64,000 nt of DNA from Myxococcota bacterium. GTDB lineage: Bacteria > Myxococcota_A > UBA9160 > UBA6930. The position numbers and the translations under genes are program-made. Positions 58,267-64,000 of the stretch are shown in pieces. The notes beneath the pieces are model-generated. The model made no database searches and was not told where the DNA came from. It was given only the letters and a program-made list of their open reading frames with translations. The stretch's first letter is position 1. Every line of letters starts with the position of its first letter. Location of the stretch: the NCBI GenBank assembly GCA_028285625.1, contig JANQOX010000005.1:434001-498000 (forward strand), in the 5' to 3' direction.

Positions 58267-58301
58267 GGGCACCTCCGCTCCCGTAGGAATACGCGACCAA
58301 T

Positions 58302-58319
58302 AGTTAACCGTCAAGTTAA
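58302..58319. promoter_or_regulatory. Direct repeat AGTTAA x2, 12-bp spacing
   Basis: AGTTAA at 58302-58307 and 58314-58319 sits in the only AT-rich stretch between the divergent VOC operon and the plus-strand membrane protein. It is a candidate site for the ArsR protein or a promoter element. Confidence 0.3.
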
Positions 58320-58398
58320 ATAAATGGCCTGTGAGGACCTGCACACGTCTTGCCGCCTGCAGTCGCCGATCCTGTGCCTGCGCGAGGGAGCTGCATCC

Positions 58399-59493
58399 GT
58401 GTCCGAGACCACTTCGATCCCCGGCCTGCTCCGGTCCCTGCCCAGGGCTCGGCAGCCGCGCGTGCCCGCGTCGGTGCCCTGGAGCTTCCGGCAGCTCTCC
58501 GCCCTGTCCGTATCCCCTGCAATGGCCGGCGTCGGCCTCGCCACGGGGTTGCTCGGCGTCTTCTTCGCTGGAGAGTGGGCGTCGGGGCGGCTTGCTGCGG
58601 TGTGGGCCGGCGCCGAGCCCGCCACCCTGGGCTGCGCGCACTTGCTGGGCGACTACCGCGTCGCGGTGATCGGCTCGGTGGCGTTCGCCTATGCGGTCGT
58701 CGCCCGGATCTATCTGGCGGGGTTCACCTGGACCCACCTCGACCGGCTGCGCGGCACACACAACGGACGACCCGACTCCCTGGCCCCCCGTCGCGCGGTG
58801 GACGGGAGCGCCCTGGTCGCTGGCGCACTCGGCGTCGCCGCCACGCTGCTCGCCGCCTGGGACGTGTCCGACACGCAGCCCGCGCTCACGTCGACCTATT
58901 GGATCTGGCCGCACGTCTTCGAGTGGGCCTGGTTCCTGCCGTTCGGTTGGATCGCCGGCCAGTTCCTCTACGAGGTGCTCGCGGACGCCCGGCGGGTGTC
59001 CCGCGCCGCCGCGAGCCTGCCCAGCATCGACCTGTTCGACGACCGTTGGGCGCGACCGGTGCTGCGTCAGGGTCAGCAGAGCGCTCTGCTGGTCGTGGGC
59101 CTCATGGCGGTGCTCGCCGTCCACTTTGCCGATTCGGGCACCGGCGCCGTGGTGGCCTCGGTGTTCGCGGCGCTCTTCGTGGGAGCCGCCGCCATTGCGA
59201 TGATCCCGAGCTTCGGCGCGCGCCGGCGCATTCGCGAAGAGAAGGAAGCGTTGCTCGAGCGCATCCGGCACGAGATCGCGGGCTACGGCCAGCAGTTGCT
59301 GGGCGGCCCGGCAAGCGACGATCGGTCGGGGCGCATCCCCGACCTGGTGGCCATGGAGGAGCGCGTCCGTTCGGTGAACGAGTGGCCCGCCATCGGCGGC
59401 GCCGGACGCATCGCCGTGTACGCGACGCTCGGTCTGCTCTCCTGGGCCGGCGCGGCCGCGGTGGAGCAGCTGCTCGAGAGCATGCTCGGCTAG
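58399..59493 (+). CDS. Polytopic membrane protein, function unknown
   Basis: I chose the GTG at 58399 because GAGGGAG lies 8 nt upstream; an ATG at 58324 is possible but lacks one. The 364-residue product has about six hydrophobic segments, among them MAGVGLATGLLGVFFAGEWA, VIGSVAFAYAVVARIYLAGF, SALVAGALGVAATLLAAWDV, LLVVGLMAVLAVHFAD and VVASVFAALFVGAAAIAMIP, and a cytoplasmic charged helix (RRRIREEKEALLERIRHEI) before the last segment. I do not recognise the family. It is divergent from the ArsR operon. Confidence 0.75.
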   Translation: MSETTSIPGLLRSLPRARQPRVPASVPWSFRQLSALSVSPAMAGVGLATGLLGVFFAGEWASGRLAAVWAGAEPATLGCAHLLGDYRVAVIGSVAFAYAVVARIYLAGFTWTHLDRLRGTHNGRPDSLAPRRAVDGSALVAGALGVAATLLAAWDVSDTQPALTSTYWIWPHVFEWAWFLPFGWIAGQFLYEVLADARRVSRAAASLPSIDLFDDRWARPVLRQGQQSALLVVGLMAVLAVHFADSGTGAVVASVFAALFVGAAAIAMIPSFGARRRIREEKEALLERIRHEIAGYGQQLLGGPASDDRSGRIPDLVAMEERVRSVNEWPAIGGAGRIAVYATLGLLSWAGAAAVEQLLESMLG

Positions 59494-59600
59494 CCGCGGG
59501 GCGCGTCCGCAGCGGTGTTCTCGCAGTGCGGGCGCATGGCATCGGCAGCCGGGATGCAGCGCGGCTGCGCGCCGTGCGCGTCTCACTTCACGAGGTGTCA

Positions 59601-59614
59601 CCCCTAGGGGAAAC
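59601..59614 (+). promoter_or_regulatory. Candidate operator CCCCTAGGGGAAAC
   Basis: The 14 bases are identical to the plus-strand reading of the site at 20758-20771. It lies 83 nt upstream of the PEP-CTERM-like gene. An inverted repeat CTTCGGT/ACCGAAG (59616-59622 and 59637-59643) follows immediately. Confidence 0.5.
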
Positions 59615-59683
59615 ACTTCGGTCACACTCTTCGGACACCGAAGCGTCCTCTTGCGGGACTTTCCACCGCATGGAGACACCCCG

Positions 59684-60538
59684 GTGCGCCGACCGATCCG
59701 CAGGAACGAGAAGCTCGCTCGCCTGGCCGTGACTGCGGCGCTCGCGCTGTGGTTCCTGGTGTCCGCGACGGCGGGCGCGGCCACGATCGGCTACTGGCGG
59801 ATGGAAGTCGACGACGACCCCTCGACGAACGGGCTGTCCATTGCGAACGAGTTCGTGGGCGGTACGGCGCTCACCTCGTCCGAGGCACGCCTCGACCCGG
59901 TGTTCCTGCCGAACGGCATCGTGCCTCTCACCGCGGCTACCAACGACTTCAGTCTGGCATCCGCCTTTCAAGGCGGGTCGGCCGGCATCAATGCCACCGC
60001 GGCCTTCTATCCCGAACTGATGGTCACGAGCATCACGGTCGAGTACTGGGCGCGGACGCGCGAGACCACGGCATCGCCCTTTCGCATGAGCCAGAGCAAC
60101 GGCACCGCCGACGGCCTGCTCATCACCACGCCCAACAACCTGACCGTGCGCTGGACCGTCGACGACGGCGGAACCCTGCGCAACTTCAGCATGGCCACCG
60201 GTCACAACATGGACATCGGCTGGCACCACTACGCCTTCACCTACGACGAGGTGACGGGGGTGGCACGGTTCTTCGTGGATGGCTTCGAGATCGCGACCAG
60301 CAGCGCCGCACAGACCGTGGCGGGTGCCCCACTGGTGATCCTCGCCAACACCAACGTCGAAGTCGGCGTGTTGATGGACCATGCCGACCCGGGCGCCGAG
60401 GGAATCTTCGACGAGCTCCGGATCGATGGCAGCGTGCTGCCCGTGGCGATGTTCCTGGCACCCGAGGCCAGCGGCCTCGGACTGGCGGTGCCGGCACTGC
60501 TCGCGCTCGTGGCCCGCCGGCGACGCGACGCCCGCTAG
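59684..60538 (+). CDS. Exported LamG-like protein with PEP-CTERM-type sorting signal
   Basis: This 284-residue protein starts at a GTG with GGAG 8 nt upstream and has a Sec signal (LAVTAALALWFLVSATAGA). Its body is a LamG/concanavalin-like jelly roll: IGYWRMEVDD at the start, ITVEYWARTR, WHHYAFTYDEVTGVARFFVDG and GIFDELRIDG. The C-terminus APEAS, a hydrophobic stretch (LGLAVPALLALVA) and RRRR is a PEP-CTERM variant (PEA instead of PEP). It is likely exosortase-processed and surface-attached, perhaps binding glycans. The CCCCTAGGGGAAAC site upstream links it to the exopolysaccharide genes. Confidence 0.78.
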   Translation: MRRPIRRNEKLARLAVTAALALWFLVSATAGAATIGYWRMEVDDDPSTNGLSIANEFVGGTALTSSEARLDPVFLPNGIVPLTAATNDFSLASAFQGGSAGINATAAFYPELMVTSITVEYWARTRETTASPFRMSQSNGTADGLLITTPNNLTVRWTVDDGGTLRNFSMATGHNMDIGWHHYAFTYDEVTGVARFFVDGFEIATSSAAQTVAGAPLVILANTNVEVGVLMDHADPGAEGIFDELRIDGSVLPVAMFLAPEASGLGLAVPALLALVARRRRDAR

Positions 60539-60559
60539 GAAGCCCTCCCGGGCCTGGGC

Positions 60560-61411
60560 TCAAGCGTCCAGTCGGTAGGCGTCTCCGTCGCGCACGAGCC
60601 GGCCCGCCGTCGGGCCGGCGAAGTGCGTGCCGATCACGAGGGTTGGTGTGTCGGCGTAGCGCTCCATGAACGCGCGGCGGGTCTGGTCAGCCTGCTCGGC
60701 GTCGACGTCGACCACCGCTCCCCAGTGTGGGCGCGCGAACTGCGACGGATGGTGCACCAGGTCGCCCGTGATCACGGCGCTCTCCCCGCGTGAGTCGATC
60801 GTTACCGACACATGACCCGGCGTGTGACCCGGGGTCGGTACCAGGCGGACGCGGGTCTCGACCTCGTGGTCGGTCTCCACGAGGTCCACGAGGCCAGCGT
60901 CGAAGATCGGGCGAACCGAGTCGTCCAGAACCGCCTGATCGTGCCGGTTGGCGTGCTCCGACCAGTGGTCCCACTCGGGGCGCGCCAGCAGGTAGCGCGC
61001 GTTGGCGAAGGTCGGCACCCAGCGATCTCCTTGGAGGCGCGTGTTCCAGCCGACGTGGTCGATGTGCAGATGCGTGCAGATCACCGTGTCGACGCGGTCG
61101 GGCGCGTGGCCGGCCGCTTCGAGGTCTTCGAGGAACGGCGTCTGGAGCCGGCTCCAGGCGGGGATCGGGCGCTCCTTGTCGTTGCCGATGCAGGTATCGA
61201 CCACGATGCGTCGATCGCCGACTTCGAGCACGAGGGCATGGATGCTCGCCAGGGCGAGGCCGTCCTCGGCGCGATAGGGGCCCACCCACGGGATCTCCGC
61301 CAGGTTCTCCGCGGTCAGCTCCGGTACGACGAACCGCAGGTCCGGCGCTTCGAGCTCCTGCACGCGCGTGATGCGCACGTCTCCCACCTGCCAGCGAAGC
61401 GGTTCGGCCAT
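60560..61411 (-). CDS. Metallo-beta-lactamase-fold hydrolase
   Basis: This 283-residue protein has the dinuclear zinc signature CTHLHIDHVGWN, then the later metal ligands in TPGHTPGHVSV and ITGDLVHHP, and IGTHFAGPT at the end. It resembles the lactonase/quorum-quenching-like and phytase-like MBL hydrolases, but the substrate cannot be determined. I chose the ATG at 61411, which has GAGGAG 9-10 nt upstream; the much longer open frame extends into the P450 antisense and is not coding. It is divergent from the P450 gene. Confidence 0.88.
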   Translation of the reverse strand: MAEPLRWQVGDVRITRVQELEAPDLRFVVPELTAENLAEIPWVGPYRAEDGLALASIHALVLEVGDRRIVVDTCIGNDKERPIPAWSRLQTPFLEDLEAAGHAPDRVDTVICTHLHIDHVGWNTRLQGDRWVPTFANARYLLARPEWDHWSEHANRHDQAVLDDSVRPIFDAGLVDLVETDHEVETRVRLVPTPGHTPGHVSVTIDSRGESAVITGDLVHHPSQFARPHWGAVVDVDAEQADQTRRAFMERYADTPTLVIGTHFAGPTAGRLVRDGDAYRLDA

Positions 61412-61497
61412 GGTGCGGTCTCCTCGCAGGCGACGGTAGGCCAGTACGACCGACCGAACCCGCCGTGCGGGTGAGAGCCCCGATGCCGCGCAGTCGC

Positions 61498-61503
61498 TAG
61501 AGT
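61498..61503 (+). promoter_or_regulatory. -10 box (TAGAGT) of the cytochrome P450 gene
   Basis: GCTAGAGT lies 25 nt before the ATG at 61529; the short leader contains GCGGAG. Confidence 0.3.
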
Positions 61504-61528
61504 GTCGGCTGCGCGCCGCGGAGTTCCG

Positions 61529-62800
61529 ATGCACCAAGGTTTCGACCCCCTCGAGATCGGGCCGCCCGAGCAGCGCCAGGACCCCTACCCGGTCTATCGC
61601 GCCCTGCGTGACCACGCGCCGCTGCACCGGGCCGCCTCCGGCGTCTACACCGTCTCGCGCTACGACGACGTGATGGAGGTGCTGAAGACGCCCGAGTTGT
61701 TCTCGTCGCGGGCGATGTTCACGTTGCTGATGGCAGGCGGAGACGAGAAGATGCCGCCCCTCGACTGGAAGACGATCCGCTTCCTGCTCGCCATGGTGTT
61801 TCGGGCGCGGCTCAACCCGCTCGAGTTCGCGACGGCGCGCAACCTGATCTCCGAAGACGGCGAGAGCCACGCGCAGCTTCGCGCCATCGTGAACCGCGGC
61901 TTCACGCCCCGGCAGATCTCGTCGCTGACACCGCGCGTGCACGACATCGTCGAGGAGTGCCTGGCGCCGATCCGCGACGGCGCCGACTTCGACCTGGTGC
62001 GCGACCTCGCGGTACCGCTGCCCATGGTCGTGATCGCCGAGATGCTGGGCGTCGAGCGCGACCGGCTGGCCGACTTCAAGCACTGGTCGGACATGATCAT
62101 CGACATCGCCACCGGGCCGGGCCGCGACGACCGCTTCGCGCCGCGCTACCGCGAGGGCATGATCGCGTTCATCCAGTACCTGAAGGGCATCGCCCAGGAC
62201 CGCCGTCGCAACCCGCGCGACGACATCGTCAGCACGATCGTGGCCTCCCAGGACGGCGGGCCGTCGCTCAGCGATCGCGAGGTCGTGCAGTTCGGGCTGC
62301 TGCTGCTGGTCGCAGGCAACGAGACCACGACCAACCTGATCGCCAACGGCACCACCGCGTTGCTGGCGCACCCCGAGGCCCAGGCGCGCGTGGCGGCCGA
62401 CCCTTCGTGGGTGCCCGCCCTCATCGAAGAGACCCTGCGCTACGACACGCCCGTGCAGGTGGTGTTCCGAAACGCGCTGGCCGACTTCGACATCGCCGGG
62501 GGCACCATCCCGAAGGGCGCGATGGTGGCGGCGCTGCTGGGTTCGGCCAATCGCGACGAGCGTCGCTTCGACGATCCCGACCGTTTCGATCTGGATCGCG
62601 ACACCAAGGGACACGTGGGCTTCGGCTTCGGGGCGCACTTCTGCCTGGGGGCCTCGTTGGCGCGCCTCGAGGCGACGGCGGCGTTCGAAGCCCTGGCGCC
62701 GATGCTGCCCGCGTACGACGGGCCTGCGGTGGCGCCCGAACGGGTGCCCTCTTTCCTGGTGCGCGGTCCCACGCAGCTGCCGCTGCGGCGCGCGGCGTAG
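61529..62800 (+). CDS. Cytochrome P450
   Basis: This 423-residue soluble bacterial P450 has the oxygen-activation helix LLLVAGNETTTN (AGxET), the ExxR motif in EETLRYD, and the haem-binding loop FGFGAHFCLGASLAR with axial Cys372. The N-terminal FDPLEIGPPEQRQDPYPVYRALRDHAP is typical of class I bacterial enzymes with hydrophobic substrates such as steroids, terpenes or fatty acids. No ferredoxin or reductase is adjacent. I chose the ATG at 61529 because a GCGGAG ribosome binding site precedes it. Confidence 0.94.
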   Translation: MHQGFDPLEIGPPEQRQDPYPVYRALRDHAPLHRAASGVYTVSRYDDVMEVLKTPELFSSRAMFTLLMAGGDEKMPPLDWKTIRFLLAMVFRARLNPLEFATARNLISEDGESHAQLRAIVNRGFTPRQISSLTPRVHDIVEECLAPIRDGADFDLVRDLAVPLPMVVIAEMLGVERDRLADFKHWSDMIIDIATGPGRDDRFAPRYREGMIAFIQYLKGIAQDRRRNPRDDIVSTIVASQDGGPSLSDREVVQFGLLLLVAGNETTTNLIANGTTALLAHPEAQARVAADPSWVPALIEETLRYDTPVQVVFRNALADFDIAGGTIPKGAMVAALLGSANRDERRFDDPDRFDLDRDTKGHVGFGFGAHFCLGASLARLEATAAFEALAPMLPAYDGPAVAPERVPSFLVRGPTQLPLRRAA

Positions 62801-62810
62801 GAGCGCAACC

Positions 62811-63767
62811 ATTCGACTGCTGCTTCCGACGGCCAGCCATCTGCCCGAGGGCGCGCTCCTGGGGGCACAGCCGGCACTCGATGGATTGCTCGGCGAGATC
62901 GCATCGACGTCTGCCGCGCCGGCGGGGGAGGGCTGGGCCGAGCCGCTGCTGCTGCGCGCGCCTGCGCGTCTGTTCACCGGCGTGATCGGCCCTGCATCGC
63001 CGGGAATTCCGCCGCCGGGCTTTCTCGCGCTGCTCACGGCCGCGGGCTACTGGCGCGGTGCCTGGTTGCGCCGCGCAGTGCGGGGCGCGGCCGGCGGCCA
63101 CGCCGAAGCGGCGTTGCCGATCGAGCCGAAGGTGCCGACCTCAGCCGACTTCGACGAGGCCCACGCGCGCGCGACCGACGCGCTCGACGACGCCGCAGCC
63201 GAAGACGATACGGCGCTCGCCTCCGCCGAAGCCGAACTGCACGATCTGGCCGAGCGCTTCGGCGAAGAGCTCGGCGAACTGCTCGAGGTGGTGGAGCTGC
63301 CGCCCGAGGGCGCCGCCGACCGCGAGGACTTCGCGACCGAGCGGGGCCCCCTCGACGTGGCACTCGCCACACCGAAGCTCGCCGTGCAATCCGACCTGGC
63401 GCGCTGGATCGACGACCTGGCCTCTCCCCCCGACGACCGCTGGCAGGCCGTGGCCGAGGTCGTGGCCGAACGCCAGGACGAGGGTCTGGCGCGTGGGCGC
63501 CAGGTGTTTGATCTGGGCATCTCGCTGCAAGGTCTGCCCGAAGAGGCCTACGCCCTGCTGCTCGACCTGTGGGTGCTCGGCGTCGAGGTGTTGCAGGTGG
63601 CAGCCTGCGCGGCGGCCGCTGCGGCCGCCGCAGGCGACGCCGACGCGGCGCGGCGCTCGGCCCTGGCGCGCGCGGGTCTGGTGCCCTGGCTTGCCGGTCA
63701 GGAGATCGGCCTGCGCGACCCCAGCCTGGACGGCGCGGGCGCCGACGCGTGGCCCTCGCTCGGCTGA
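62811..63767 (+). CDS. Ala/Glu-rich protein of unknown function, possibly started by ATT
   Basis: Coding-like sequence (TIRLLLPTASHLPEG) extends upstream of the first ordinary start, a TTG at 62886, back to an ATT at 62811 that has AGGAG exactly 7 nt in front of it. No ATG, GTG or TTG occurs in that extension. From ATT the product is 318 residues. It is acidic and Ala-rich, mostly helical, with a central segment of predicted helices (AEAELHDLAERFGEELGELL) and a hydrophobic C-terminal helix (VLQVAACAAAAAAAAG). I recognise no domain. It follows the P450 by 10 nt and may share its mRNA. Confidence 0.62.
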   Translation: MRLLLPTASHLPEGALLGAQPALDGLLGEIASTSAAPAGEGWAEPLLLRAPARLFTGVIGPASPGIPPPGFLALLTAAGYWRGAWLRRAVRGAAGGHAEAALPIEPKVPTSADFDEAHARATDALDDAAAEDDTALASAEAELHDLAERFGEELGELLEVVELPPEGAADREDFATERGPLDVALATPKLAVQSDLARWIDDLASPPDDRWQAVAEVVAERQDEGLARGRQVFDLGISLQGLPEEAYALLLDLWVLGVEVLQVAACAAAAAAAAGDADAARRSALARAGLVPWLAGQEIGLRDPSLDGAGADAWPSLG

Positions 63768-63836
63768 CACCCCCTGGCCCTCCTCGGCGGACGCACGGGG
63801 ACGGCCCGCCGCTTCGCTGCCATGACACCGAAGGGC

Positions 63837-63842
63837 TACGTT
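63837..63842 (+). promoter_or_regulatory. -10 box (TACGTT) of the ZIP transporter gene
   Basis: GCTACGTT precedes the ATG by 10 nt with no Shine-Dalgarno, similar to the near-leaderless arrangement elsewhere. Confidence 0.3.
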
Positions 63843-63852
63843 GCGGCCCCCC

Positions 63853-64000
63853 ATGGACCTGATCGTCGCCAAGCTCGGTTTCGGACTGGCCGTGCTGCTG
63901 GCGGGCGCGCTCGGCGCAGCGTTGCCGCTTCGAGCCGGTGGGGCCCCCGACCGCAGGTGGCTCGGCCGGGGAAACGCCCTGGCGGCCGGGATCTTCCTCG
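63853..64000 (+). CDS. ZIP-family metal transporter (5' part only)
   Basis: The frame from the ATG at 63853 runs off the right edge after 49 codons. The first hydrophobic helix (FGLAVLLAGALGAALPL) and the start of a second (GRGNALAAGIFL) match the N-terminus of ZIP divalent metal importers, in which GNALAAGIFLG begins helix 2. Identification rests on this short segment only. Confidence 0.7.
   Translation, partial: MDLIVAKLGFGLAVLLAGALGAALPLRAGGAPDRRWLGRGNALAAGIFL

Noticed and set aside
59544..59557. A GG-N10-GC match upstream of the LamG-like PEP-CTERM gene as a sigma-54 promoter
   Set aside because: It lacks TTGC and lies upstream of the CCCCTAGGGG motif, over 100 nt from the gene. GG-N10-GC occurs often by chance at this base composition.

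Overview
The window is a very GC-rich (about 70% by eye) bacterial chromosome segment. It is densely coded and shows no rRNA, tRNA, CRISPR array, insertion sequence or phage gene that I can recognise. The mix suggests an uncultivated deltaproteobacterial-type lineage (Myxococcota / Desulfobacterota neighbourhood): PEP-CTERM sorting signals, a second Cys-containing C-terminal sorting signal, a selenoprotein, cobalamin-dependent radical SAM enzymes in a polysaccharide locus, a MopE-like dihaem protein and a single-chain acyl-CoA carboxylase. This placement is an inference.

Layout. 1-2834 (minus): sugar or polyol catabolism operon (sugar-phosphate isomerase/epimerase plus two Gfo/Idh/MocA dehydrogenases). 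2894-11928: acyl-CoA dehydrogenase, a large STAND-like ATPase, a YcaQ-type DNA glycosylase, BioA, a Cys-phosphatase and an amidohydrolase. 11963-12634: exported Cys-rich protein with an internal duplication.

12968-35508 is one large exopolysaccharide region. Operon A (12968-19952) holds a B12-radical SAM enzyme, an oxidoreductase, a GDP-D-rhamnose-type reductase, a secreted GH78 rhamnosidase and a sugar-1-phosphate nucleotidyltransferase. Next come a Wza-like export lipoprotein (minus) and operon B (21158-25367): initiating phosphoglycosyltransferase, BY-kinase-like protein with a broken P-loop, Wzx flippase and a second B12-radical SAM enzyme. A LegB-like dehydratase is on the minus strand. 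Operon C (27153-34327) holds a GT2, a Wzz/GumC-like co-polymerase, a Wzy/ligase and two tandem secreted beta-propeller paralogues. A GT4 gene closes the block on the minus strand. Together these supply nearly all parts of a Wzx/Wzy-type exopolysaccharide pathway.

35623-52994 is mostly metabolism and housekeeping: ABM monooxygenase, haemolysin-III-like protein, YciI, D-aminoacylase-type amidohydrolase, molybdopterin oxidoreductase, a selenocysteine-containing peroxiredoxin-glutaredoxin fusion, a dihaem beta-propeller protein with a CGLG-type sorting signal, single-chain biotin carboxylase, Na+/alanine symporter, aldehyde dehydrogenase and an SGNH-like protein. 53187-60538 contains two PEP-CTERM-type exported proteins flanking a thioesterase, a D-aminopeptidase and an ArsR/SRPBCC/MFS/VOC cassette. 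Two covarying hairpin elements lie between the thioesterase and the peptidase. 60560-64000 holds an MBL-fold hydrolase, a cytochrome P450, an unknown protein that may start at ATT, and the start of a ZIP metal transporter.

Two regulatory themes recur. A CCCCTAGGGGAAAC-like palindromic motif sits near exopolysaccharide and PEP-CTERM genes, and a TANNNT box lies exactly 6 nt before the start codon of several genes without a Shine-Dalgarno, implying leaderless mRNAs. The strongest single discovery candidate is the selenoprotein at 41299-42051.
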